Below, piece after piece: positions 1 to 10,365 of a stretch of DNA of 64,000 nucleotides. Both the position numbers and the translations under genes were made by a program. Source of the stretch: Haematobia irritans (Eukaryota > Arthropoda > Insecta > Diptera > Muscidae); assembly GCF_050003625.1 (NCBI RefSeq), contig NC_134401.1:70956632-71020631 (forward strand). The letters run 5' to 3'. The notes under the pieces are model-generated. The model saw only the letters and a program-made list of their open reading frames with translations, ran no database searches and was not told where the DNA came from. Position 1 is the stretch's first letter; each line of letters opens with the position of its first letter.

Positions 1-1
1 T

Positions 2-2141
2 TGTGAAGGGCCAAAGCCGATTAACGCTCAGATTTTTTTTTTGTTTTTCTGAACATATATGTGGACCTCAATATATACATATATATTCTGCAGCTTAGGG
101 CTCCACGTTTTGGGCGCCATTTATGTGGTGTTATGTGCTGAAGATATTAATTTTGAATTGAGGTCTATAGAAATATAGGATTTTTTTTTTTAATATGTAG
201 GAATGTGAATTGACAGATGTGTACCTCTAGCTACGCTCTTGCTAACTCGCCGATATGGGTGGGTCTTGTCATTTCACAAACCAAGCACACTCAACCATTT
301 ATTGTAGGTACACTGAAAAGGTAAAACGCAATCTTAAAAGAAAACAAATTTAATAATAAAATAGACACTAAAAGCGATAAGTCACAAGAATCAAAACAAA
401 CAAAAAAAAAAAAACAGACGGACTACTGGGATCACGGACAATGGTAAACTAAGTTAAATCATAATTCTCCATTCTTTATATACTAGTTCTACACGCAGCT
501 CTCGGTGTTAATGAGCCTCTCTACTCAATACCCTCCCTTCCATGCAATCTACCTTTGTTTGTGATTGCCCATCACTGTGGGTGAACCCCTCACCGCGTTT
601 AAATGTGCATACTTATGATGCCCCGATCTCGTCGACAAACATTACCTCTCTCACTTAGAAAATCATGTTGTTGTAACACTGGCAATTTATAACAGTTTGC
701 ATGATATACACTTTATTATATTCATATGAGAGTTAAATACTGACAATTATAAACTAATAAAGGGAAAATATATCAGCTCTCTTTATACAGAATAATTTCA
801 TTGATTAACTGACATTTTGACGAAAGAAGAAAATTATGAATGAGAATAAAAAAAATTACGCACAAAGAAGAGAAGGAAGATTAAATGCAATTGTTTTCTT
901 TCTTTCTAAAGCGTATTTGTATCTTATGTTCAACTTTCCGTATATTAGGGTTCTAAATTTTTTTTCAATTTTTTTTCCATAAATAGTTATTCGATATTAA
1001 AAGTATTAATTCAATTATAGTTATAGTTTACTCAATCATTGTTGTCTAATTATGACTTTTTTTTATAGTGTACATATATATGAAATAAACCATAATCAGA
1101 GGTTACTCACTTTTTGTTTTTTTTTTAATTTACTTACTGCTCAAACATTGCAATGTCGTTGGGCCCATCGATGATTTAGATGTTGAAGCTTAAATAGGAC
1201 GATATTAAATTTTGATTTCATATATATGTATACGAGACATTCTATTTCCTTTTTTTTTTTTTTTTTTGGATAATTAATTAATTTGTTGATTTCATTTTGG
1301 TATTCTGCAAAATGGTAATTTGCCTCGTTAGGGTGTGTACTTTTTGGTGCGGCAACATGTGATTCTCGAAGTAGCTCGCTTTTTCTTCTTTGAATTGTAC
1401 AATGAGCACGTGGGTATCCAAAGGTCTTGAGCCCAAAATTTATTAGTAAGGCATAATTATATTTTTCGATCTACGTTGGGCGATCTGCAAAACAATTTCC
1501 GGGCCGCTAAATATTTATTATCAGTGGCTTCCTGCAGCGGAAGTCCACCGATATATGTCTTCCACCACGATTGGATTGAAAGGTAATAATAGGCCACAGA
1601 TTGATCTGAGTCAAAAAAAAAACACAAGAAATACTTTTCACAAAACCTTCAATTAGATCTGTCCGTATTGCTTACCACTTTAAAAGGTGTTTAAATATTT
1701 AAACAATTCCAGAGTTCCTGTACAATTATGTGTATGAACAGAAAAGTTTCCAAATAAGTTTTCCTTTTTCTTTTCTCTTCAATTATTACACGGGTTTTTT
1801 CTTTTTTTTTTTTTGAAATCTGTACTGCTCGACTTCTTGTTTGAAATGAATAACTGTATGAGTGCAAAATTTCTGCGTAGGCTCGCATTGGACTTTTTTT
1901 TTCGTCCCTGTTTTCTTTGAAACAGTTAGATGCCTTATTAACAATGTGAGAGAATGAGATATAGCCATAAACGCTTGCATAACAGAGGCTACGGGGAATC
2001 TATCAAAACAATAAGGTATAGAGACTTGATAAAAATTCGGACTAACAGCTGTTTTGATGTCTCAACCTACAGGCTGATTCAAGGGTAGCCGTTACCTTCA
2101 AATGCTTAAAAAAATTAAATTTAAATTTATTGGTCACTACA
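2..2141 (-). repeat. 3' LTR of the gypsy element
   Basis: Direct repeat of 7563-9707, with TG and CA at its ends (TGTGAAGG at the low end, CACTACA at the high end). The high end is exact, because the two copies diverge immediately after position 2141/9707. The low end coincides with the window edge, so the boundary at 2 is the best TG/CA fit, not a proven limit. It holds long A and T homopolymers and no gene of its own, except the last 33 codons of the pol reading frame (2042-2141). Small open frames inside it are not supported as genes. Confidence 0.92.
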
Positions 2142-5100
2142 AACCAGATAAGGCGACATCTGATATGCAGAGGAGTCCTTAGATGGAAGATTGATATAAT
2201 CATTAGTTTTTGCATATCCTTTGCGTGGTAAACGCCTATATTTTTACCTTCCTTGTCAACAAGTTCATAATACGAATTTCCCAATTTTCGTTTTACTACG
2301 GATTTCAAAAACGTAGGGGCTAATTTGGCGTTTATCTTCTTACTAGCGTTACTTTGAACGAAATTCCTTGACAGTACCGTTTCCCCTTCCTGATAGCTAA
2401 TATACCTGCTTCTTAAATTGTATTTAAATGCATTGTCGTCATGAGCCCTTTTAAGGTTCTCCTTCGCCTTTTCTCGAATTAATTGTATCGTATCCGGATA
2501 TTGCAAAATCGTGTCATCTGACATCATACCTAGTTTTTGTAAAAGTTGATAATCCTTCCCATTGAGTATCATATCCTGGCCAAAAACTAATTTGTAAGGA
2601 GAAAATCCTGTGCTTCTATGGACGGTAGATCTCAGTGATGAACAAATTTCTTGTAAAAATTTGTCCCAATTAGCATGATCTTTGCCAATATAGGCTCTTA
2701 TAGCGGCAATAACTGACCTATTTACGCGCTCAGACGAATTAGCTTGAGGCGAGTAAATTGCAGTACATTGGTGACGCACTCCAAACCTTGTAAGAAAAGA
2801 TTCAAATAAACCTGATTTGAATTGGCTGCCATTATCGGTTAAGACGCATTCTGGTACGCCAAATGTGTAAAAGATTCGATCCTGCAGATAATCGCATATA
2901 AGATTCGAGGTAAATTTTCTCAATGGATGCAAGAAAACATACTTAGTCAGGCAATCGACAATGATTAAAATTCCTATATTCCCTCTCTTAGACCGTGGGT
3001 ATGGTCCAAGTAAGTCGAGGAAAAGCTTTTGAAATGGTCTCTCCGCAGTCATTGGTCTGCCCATTGGAGGTCGAAGTATAATGTTCGGATTCTTCGTACA
3101 TCGACAAACTTCACATTTGGCTACAAATTCCTTTATAGTCGAGACCATTTTTGGCCAAAAAAGATATCTTCTCAATTTCTCAATCATCTTCGACATCCCA
3201 CAATGACTTGATGTAGGAGGATTGTGAGCTTCATGCAAAACCTCGGGAATTAGAGCTTGAGGTATCCAAATCTTCCAGCTACCCTCTTGGTCATCGGTAC
3301 TTCGAGAAAAATTTACCCTCTTATATACGAAATCGTCTACTACCCTCAAGTCTGGCAGTTTATGACCATTCCTCAAAATACTTTCCTTAAGTTTAGAGTA
3401 TTCATCACATTTGAAATGTTCCGAGGTCAAGTCAATTATTGGACCTACATCATCGATTGATTCTACAACATTTATGCGAGAAAGAGTGTCCGCTATAACA
3501 TTTTCAGTACCTTTTCGGTGCTGTATAGAAAAAGAGAAACTTTGGAGCTTGAGGGCCCACCGCGCTAGTCGCCCGGACAGATCGCGCTGTCTCATAAGCC
3601 ACTGAAGGCTGGCATGGTCAGTTATTACGGTGAATTCCTGACCCTCAATATAGGGTCTGAATTTCTTTATTCCCTCAACAACGGCGAGGCACTCTAACTC
3701 TGTTACAGAGTAATTTCTTTGGGCTCTTGTCAGCTTGGCTGACATAAAGGCCACGGGTAATTCAACCCCCTCTTCGTTCTCCTGAGCCAGTACACACCCT
3801 ATACCCTGCAAACTGGTGTCACATAATAATATAAATTTCTTTGAAAAATCCGGTGTAATTAATATAGGAGCAGAAGTCAATAGTGACTTGAGGTGTTTAA
3901 AAGCCCTATCTGCATCATCGTTCCACGTGAAACCACGTTTTCCTTTCAATAGTTCGGTCAATGGATATGTCTTGGAAGCAAAATTTTCAATGAATCTCCG
4001 GTACCAACCTGAGAGTCCGAGGAAACTCCTTAGCTGCTTAACAGAGGAAGGTACAGGAAATTCAATGATGGCCCTAATTTTCTCCGGGTCCGTCCTTATT
4101 ACACCTTGTCCTACTACAAACCCAAGGTATCTTATCTCTGTCATGCAGAATTTAGATTTCGAGATATTAATCGTCAGGTTGGCTTTACGCAAACAAAGGG
4201 CAACTTCATGCAATAATGTAAGATGAGATTCGAAATCCTCAGATAATACCAATAAATCGTCGAGATAGACGAAAACTCTATTGCGCAGATGACTAGGTAT
4301 TATGCGATCCATCAAACGGCTTAGAGTTTGAGGCGCATTACATAAGCCAAATGGCATTACGGTATATTGGTATAATGGCCTATTTGGAATCGTAAAGGCA
4401 GTTATCTGTCGTGATTTTTCATCAAGAGGTATCTGCCAGAACGCATGTTTCATATCCAATCCCGTAATGTACTTGGCAGATGGCAAGCGACCCAATATCC
4501 CGTTTATGTGCGGTAACGGATACGCATCTTTTAAAGTATGTCTATTGATCTCCCGCGAATCGAGGCACAATCTGTTCTTATTTCCACGTCTGACTAAAAC
4601 GCAATTGCTGCTCCACGGACTGTTCGACTCCTCGATAACACCTAATGCCAACATGTGGTCTACTTCCTCAAACATAAGTTTTTCTATTGCTGGTGATACG
4701 GGCCAATGCCGTTGTTTCACTGGCTTTGTATCTCCAACATCAATAGAGTGTCGAATCAAATCGGTTTTCCCTAGACCGTCCCTCTCATACGATGGAAATG
4801 CCTCGATTACTGATTTAAGCCTTACCTTCTCATTTTCTGAAAGTATATGCATATTGGGTTTCTCCCCGCCATCAATATCCTTACCTACATCTAGTTCCCC
4901 TACACACGGCGACAATATTTTCCCCTTCAACGTCTTAAATAGGCCAAATTTTTCCCAAAAGTCAGCGCCAAGAAAAACATCTTGTCTCAGTGAAGGTATA
5001 ATGAAAAATTCAATTTCGTTCATGATATTATTATAACTCAATTTCCAAAAAAATTTTCCTACCACTAAATTTGCCGTACCGTCTGCAGTACGCACATTAC

Positions 5101-5377
5101 CCTTACATTTCTTGAAATTGTGGTTATTCATTATGTATCTTGCAGCCTCATTCCCTACGCAACTAATGTTTGCTCCAGAATCAAGAAGAGCCATAAAACT
5201 TTTATCGAAAAGGTATACAGAAATATAAATTCTCATATCATTTCCCATTATTATTGTTGAAACTAGTTTCTTTCTGGTAGAGCGAACTCTACTCCAAAAA
5301 TCTCTAAGTCGTTTTGTTGACCTTTTTGTACGATGGCTTTGTGGTAAGTCCGAAAATATTCTCTCTCTTGCTCTCAT
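2042..5377 (-). CDS. pol: gypsy Pol polyprotein: protease, RT, RNase H, integrase
   Basis: Makes the enzymes that copy the element RNA into DNA and insert it. Counting from the ATG at 5377: aspartic protease DSGA at about 66-69; reverse transcriptase with MPFGLCNAPQ at 341-350 and catalytic YLDD at 371-374; RNase H with D520, E561 (TELECLA) and D587 (TDHAS); integrase zinc finger H715/718, H725, C755, C758; integrase core D788, D848, E883. The frame has no stops or frameshifts. It stays open upstream of 5377 to beyond 5569, overlapping the end of gag in the -1 frame, so Pol is probably made as Gag-Pol by -1 frameshifting and not from the ATG at 5377. The 3' end runs about 100 nt into the LTR. 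The conserved part ends near GVYHAKDMQKL, so the last roughly 45 residues may be fortuitous. Looks potentially functional. Confidence 0.92.
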   Translation of the reverse strand: MRARERIFSDLPQSHRTKRSTKRLRDFWSRVRSTRKKLVSTIIMGNDMRIYISVYLFDKSFMALLDSGANISCVGNEAARYIMNNHNFKKCKGNVRTADGTANLVVGKFFWKLSYNNIMNEIEFFIIPSLRQDVFLGADFWEKFGLFKTLKGKILSPCVGELDVGKDIDGGEKPNMHILSENEKVRLKSVIEAFPSYERDGLGKTDLIRHSIDVGDTKPVKQRHWPVSPAIEKLMFEEVDHMLALGVIEESNSPWSSNCVLVRRGNKNRLCLDSREINRHTLKDAYPLPHINGILGRLPSAKYITGLDMKHAFWQIPLDEKSRQITAFTIPNRPLYQYTVMPFGLCNAPQTLSRLMDRIIPSHLRNRVFVYLDDLLVLSEDFESHLTLLHEVALCLRKANLTINISKSKFCMTEIRYLGFVVGQGVIRTDPEKIRAIIEFPVPSSVKQLRSFLGLSGWYRRFIENFASKTYPLTELLKGKRGFTWNDDADRAFKHLKSLLTSAPILITPDFSKKFILLCDTSLQGIGCVLAQENEEGVELPVAFMSAKLTRAQRNYSVTELECLAVVEGIKKFRPYIEGQEFTVITDHASLQWLMRQRDLSGRLARWALKLQSFSFSIQHRKGTENVIADTLSRINVVESIDDVGPIIDLTSEHFKCDEYSKLKESILRNGHKLPDLRVVDDFVYKRVNFSRSTDDQEGSWKIWIPQALIPEVLHEAHNPPTSSHCGMSKMIEKLRRYLFWPKMVSTIKEFVAKCEVCRCTKNPNIILRPPMGRPMTAERPFQKLFLDLLGPYPRSKRGNIGILIIVDCLTKYVFLHPLRKFTSNLICDYLQDRIFYTFGVPECVLTDNGSQFKSGLFESFLTRFGVRHQCTAIYSPQANSSERVNRSVIAAIRAYIGKDHANWDKFLQEICSSLRSTVHRSTGFSPYKLVFGQDMILNGKDYQLLQKLGMMSDDTILQYPDTIQLIREKAKENLKRAHDDNAFKYNLRSRYISYQEGETVLSRNFVQSNASKKINAKLAPTFLKSVVKRKLGNSYYELVDKEGKNIGVYHAKDMQKLMIISIFHLRTPLHIRCRLIWFVVTNKFKFNFFKHLKVTATLESACRLRHQNSC

Positions 5378-5535
5378 ATATTCCTCAAGTCTTTTGTGAT
5401 ATGGAGTGATTATTTTTAAAGTCGGTTGTGTGTCTCGACAAGTGTTTAATATCGTAGGTTTTCTAATTTCGATACTCCTAATATTATTTATGTCCTCAGT
5501 TTGAGTATCTATCGAGCGGTTAGATTCGGATACGA

Positions 5536-7083
5536 CTATTTGGTGTTGGTTGTCGCATCCCTTTTGCGGTTTTCCGAATGATTACAATTACTACAACGCG
5601 GCTTATACGTATCCTTTGTCCCGCAACCGTAGCAAAACACAGTTCGGGGTTCAAAACATTCATCATACCGATGTCCTCTTGAACCACAATTCCAGCAGCT
5701 AAATCGTGCATTCTTTTGGCTGATTTCGGATACCATATTGCTAGCTTCCATCTCATCGTCAGGTTCGTAAATCTCAGAAACATTTGGTTTGAAACTTCGA
5801 AGTCTATTCTGGTGAAAATTATTTTCCATGAAAAAAGTTTCATGTCTACGAACTTCTTCCCTCAATCTTGAAAGAGTAGGGATTCGTAAATGCAAAAGTT
5901 CATATCTGAGACTCGATTTTGCATTTCTTACTAATATTTCGACAAGCTCACCTTCAGATACTTCAGATGAAAGTCTATCTACTAAGTTTTCAATAGAGGC
6001 CTGATAATCATGAAAACTTTCATTCTCCTTCTGCCGTCGTCGGTGGATCTTCTCCCATATATCTAGGTCAGAAAGATTCTCATCAAAAGTCCTATGTAAT
6101 TCAGCGCAAAAAATGTCCTATGAGAAATTTGGATTCTTTCTGTGAAATTTCCAATACCATGATCCTGCTTTGCCAATAAGTAATCCATGTAAATTATCAA
6201 GCAAAAGATCGAAATCATTGTCCAGTAACTGTTTTGTCAAAGACTTAACACGATAAATAAATTCATCGACAGTCATGCCCTCTCTGGAGCCGTCAAATTT
6301 TATGTGCCAGCTCTGAATTAAAGCAGACACTTTTTCCGGTTGTACAGTTCTCTGTGACCTATTAGAATGCTGTGCAAGTGAATCAGAAGGTATATTCCTA
6401 GTAGCAAAAGTATTAGACTGTTCCCTAGGAAAACTAGGCATATCCCTAGGCCACTCAAAATCTGATACGTTAGATTTGCGATTTGAATCCGACATATTCA
6501 TCGAACGGACATGACGACGCAATTGATCCTCTATTATACTACTTATATGATTCGACATATCCTGTAGAAACTTCTGTTGTTCATTCCTAATCAAACTCAC
6601 AATATCGTCTTTCCCAATATCCGAGTGATTTTGTTGTACCGTCACTTCTGACTCCGAAAAAGCAACCCGTTGGTCATTACTGTTTGAATTTCCAATAGAA
6701 TTCATAGATCGAGTGAAAGGACGAGAAAATGTCGCTTTTCCCCTATTACTCTTGCTTTTGGGTTTAGTCCCCGTACTTTTCTGATTAGCTAATTCAGTTC
6801 CATTATATATATCTGGATTGTTCATGGAATTAGAAATTCGATTCATTAAAGCTTCTCCAGACTCATCTGGAAATGTCGTATCTGCTAAACTACAAGGTTT
6901 ATTACAAACAGGACAAGCTGATTTTGCTCCAACCCATGTTGTAAAACAAGTTTTGTGAAAAGTGTGTTTACATTGTGTTAGCGCCAAGGGGCGCTCATTA
7001 CCCAGTGCCTCATTACATATGGTGCACGTAGCAACTGCCTCACTTGCTATAAACAAATTTTCATTACTATGTCTCAGTGGCAT
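5536..7083 (-). pseudogene. gag: gypsy gag with N-terminal RING-H2 finger, one in-frame stop
   Basis: Structural protein of the retrotransposon particle. It starts at an ATG at 7083. The first 60 residues form a perfect C3H2C3 RING-H2 finger: C20, C23, C38, H40, H43, C46, C57, C60. This fold is usually found in E3 ubiquitin ligases and is not a standard Gag domain. A low-complexity, Ser/Asn-rich stretch follows, then a Retrotrans_gag-like helical region. A TAG at 6118-6120 interrupts the frame, but the same frame continues beyond it with typical Gag sequence (RRRQKENESFHDYQ) and a CCHC zinc knuckle, CWNCGSRGHRYDEC. A second knuckle-like C-x2-C motif lacks the histidine. The gag stop is TAG at 5536-5538; pol is open in the -1 frame here. 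The internal TAG may be a fresh nonsense mutation or may be read through; the sequence alone cannot tell. Confidence 0.85.
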
Positions 7084-7562
7084 ATTAACCTTTCTTCCAT
7101 AAATTATAGAAATGTTTGTCTATTGAGATCGTTTAATCATAAGTACGTGTCTATTGAGTAGATGAAATAGAATTATAAATTAAGAATGGAAATATTATCT
7201 ATTGCAGCTAATGAGCAATATTTTTGGGTGAAATTTAGAAGAAAATTTCCAAAACAATTCTGTGGTTAGAAATCAAGAAAATAATTATTACTCAAAATCT
7301 ACAACTCCAACAAAATGTCTAGAAATTGACCCTAAAAGAGAGAAATCCAGAGGTAACATTTCGGTAGAGTATGGTAATACACTTCATCCGCTAACTCATA
7401 AGGTCGACCGACCGCTTTTATTAGAGCAGTTGCCGCAAAATCCAAGTATGAGAATTCGTTGAATTATAATATCAAGCCTATATCAAAATGTGTACTTAAT
7501 AAAATTCTGAAACTAATAACAAAATTAAGATGCGGAAAATTGCCATCTTAACTCAAGAGGAT
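7084..7562 (-). other. untranslated leader of the gypsy element
   Basis: AT-rich stretch of about 480 bp between the 5' LTR and the gag ATG. No convincing frame. A primer binding site should lie next to 7562, but no TGG-initiated tRNA complement is evident there. Next to the LTR the plus strand reads CTCAAGAGGAT, a purine-rich tract on the strand opposite to gag-pol. Confidence 0.6.
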
Positions 7563-9707
7563 TGTGAAGGGCCTAAGCCGATTAACGCTCAGATTTTTTT
7601 TTTGTTTTTCTGAACATATATGTGGACCTCAATATATACATATATATTCTGCAGCTTAGGGCTCCACGTTTTGGGCGCCATTTATGTGGTGTTATGTGCT
7701 GAAGATATTAATTTTGAATTGAGGTCTATAGAAATATAGGATTTTTTTTTTTTAATATGTAGGAATGTGAATTGACAGATGTGTACCTCTAGCTACGCTC
7801 TTGCTAACTCGCCGATATGGGTGGGTCTTGTCATTTCACAAACCAAGCACACTCAACCATTTATTGTAGGTACACTGAAAATGTAAAACGCAATCTTAAA
7901 AGAAAACAAATTTAATAATAAAATAGACACTAAAAGCGATAAGTCACAAGAATCAAAACAAACAAAAAAAAAAAACAGACGGACTACTGGGATCACGGAC
8001 AATGGTAAACTAAGTTAAATCATAATTCTCCATTCTTTATATACTAGTTCTACACGCAGCTCTCGGTGTTAATGAGCCTCTCTACTCAATACCCTTCCTT
8101 CCATGCAATCTACCTTTGTTTGTGATTGCCCATCACTGTGGGTGAACCCCTCACCGCGTTTAAATGTGCATACTTATGATGCCCCGATCTCGTCGACAAA
8201 CATTACCTCTCTCACTTAGAAAATCATGTTGTTGTAACACTGGCAATTTATAACAGTTTGCATGATATACACTTTATTATATTCATATGAGAGTTAAATA
8301 CTGACAATTATAAACTAATAAAGGGAAAATATATCAGCTCTCTTTATACAGAATAATTTCATTGATTAACTGACATTTTGACGAAAGAAGAAAATTATGA
8401 ATGAGAATAAAAAAAATTACGCACAAAGTAGAGAAGGAAGATTAAATTCAATTGTTTTCTTTCTTTCTAAAGCGTATTTGTATCTTATGTTCAACTTTCC
8501 GTATATTAGGGTTCTAAATTTTTTTTCAATTTTTTTTTCCATAAATAGTTATTCGATATTAAAAGTATTAATTCAATTATAGTTATAGTTTACTCAATCA
8601 TTGTTGTCTAATTATGACTTTTTTTTATAGTGTACATATATATGAAATAAACCATAATCAGAGGTTACTCACTTTTTGTTTTTTTTTTTAATTTACTTAC
8701 TGCTCAAACATTGCAATGTCGTTGGGCCCATCGATGATTTAGATGTTGAAGCTTAAATAGGACGATATTAAATTTTGATTTCATATATATGTATACGAGA
8801 CATTCTATTTCCTTTTTTTTTTTTTTTTTGGATAATTAATTAATTTGTTGATTTCATTTTGGTATTCTGCAAAATGGTAATTTGCCTCGTTAGGGTGTGT
8901 ACTTTTTGGTGCGGCAACATGTGATTCTCGAAGTAGCTCGCTTTTTCTTCTTTGAATTGTACAATGAGCACGTGGGTATCCAAAGGTCTTGAGCCCAAAA
9001 TTTATTAGTAAGGCATAATTATATTTTTCGATCTACGTTGGGCGATCTGCAAAACAATTTCCGGGCCGCTAAATATTTATTATCAGTGGCTTCCTGCAGC
9101 GGAAGTCCACCGATATATGTCTTCCACCACGATTGGATTGAAAGGTAATAATAGGCCACAGATTGATCTGAGTCAAAAAAAAACACAAGAAATACTTTTC
9201 ACAAAACCTTCAATTAGATCTGTCCGTATTGCTTACCACTTTAAAAGGTGTTTAAATATTTAAACAATTCCAGAGTTCCTGTACAATTATGTGTATGAAC
9301 AGAAAAGTTTCCAAATAAGTTTTCCTTTTTCTTTTCTCTTCAATTATTACACGGGTTTTTTCTTTTTTTTTTTTTTTTGAAATCTGTACTGCTCGACTTC
9401 TTGTTTGAAATGAATAACTGTATGAGTGCAAAATTTCTGCGTAGGCTCGCATTGGACTTTTTTTTTTCTTCCCTGTTTTCTTTGAAACAGTTAGATGCCT
9501 TATTAACAATGTGAGAGAATGAGATATAGCCATAAACGCTTGCATAACAGAGGCTACGGGGAATCTATCAAAACAATAAGGTATAGAGACTTGATAAAAA
9601 TTCGGACTAACAGCTGTTTTGATGTCTCAACCTACAGGCTGATTCAAGGGTAGCCGTTACCTTCAAATGCTTAAAAAAAATTAAATTTAAATTTATTGGT
9701 CACTACA
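7563..9707 (-). repeat. 5' LTR of the gypsy element
   Basis: 2145-bp direct repeat of 2-2141. It is complete on its right side, where the element ends in CACTACA and flanking DNA starts at 9708. In the element's own direction it begins TGTAGTGACC and ends CCTTCACA. It would carry the element promoter in its U3 part. I cannot assign a specific start site because the whole LTR is rich in TATA-like sequence. Confidence 0.93.
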
Positions 9708-10365
9708 CTTTAAAGACAATGTTTTGGCTTCAACAGAAAACTACGTTTGTCTAAAATTTCGTTCCTCAGAAAAGTAAAATTCTTCTTGCAGTGTGCATGA
9801 GCGCCTCTTTACTTTGTAAATATGCGTGAGAGCGACTTCCTCCCACTTTATAACGTAACATTTCATCCCGGTGATTTTTTTCGTCATCGATTTTTCGGTG
9901 ATGAACATATTGGCATCCTATAGATCACTATATTACGTCCAGGTGATGAAAATATTTCATCTATGCGATAATGATTTTCGTATCTGCGATTATTCTCTTT
10001 CATCCATGCGATGATGAAATTCTTCAAAAGGACGATTCTCTTTCGTCTTCGCTACAAACGCGATAGTCATAGCGATGAATGCTTTTCCTAAATTTAACGT
10101 AATCCATTCATCAATATGATGTAATCGATCCATCAATTTGATGTAATCGATTCATCAATATGATGTATACCGTTCATCAATATAAGTCAATTTTGTGGTA
10201 AGGGCGGATGTTCGCTACATACACAAATTTATATTAATAAATAGACGGAATATTTGTTAATATAGTATCAATTCGTTTACATTGCGAAAATTTCCGTCCT
10301 TATGACAAATTTGACTTATATTGGTGAATAGATTACATCAATTTGATAAATGGACGATCAGAAGT
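9708..10365. repeat. AT-rich spacer with GATGAA/TTCATC motif cluster
   Basis: No gene. From about 9860 to 10200 the DNA is full of short, alternating, partly palindromic words: TTCATC, GATGAA and ATGATGTAATCGAT. Three near-identical units built on TCATCAATATGATGTA lie at about 10100-10190. The same vocabulary (TTCATCGCATAGACGAA) recurs at 21480-22460, which suggests a shared repeat family. Confidence 0.6.

Larger units (their letters stand above)
2..9707 (-). mobile_element. Ty3/gypsy-type LTR retrotransposon with 2.1-kb LTRs
   Basis: A 9.7-kb element reading right to left: 5' LTR 7563-9707, gag 7083-5536, pol below 5570, 3' LTR 2141-2. The pol order protease, RT, RNase H, integrase is that of Ty3/gypsy elements. 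No env-like frame is present. The two LTRs differ by only about six substitutions plus homopolymer length changes over about 2.1 kb, so the insertion is recent. The right flank starts CTTT and position 1 is T, so a 4-bp CTTT target duplication is possible, but the left flank lies outside the window. The long LTRs recall Ulysses of Drosophila virilis; this is inference, not phylogeny. I see no TGG-type primer binding site beside the 5' LTR and no purine tract beside the 3' LTR on the coding strand. Confidence 0.93.

Noticed and set aside
4467..5036. 189-codon plus-strand frame opposite gypsy pol
   Set aside because: Antisense of protease and RT codons; no domain features.
9252..9545. 97-codon frame in the 5' LTR
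   Set aside because: Lysine-rich translation of homopolymer runs; broken by run-length changes in the other LTR.
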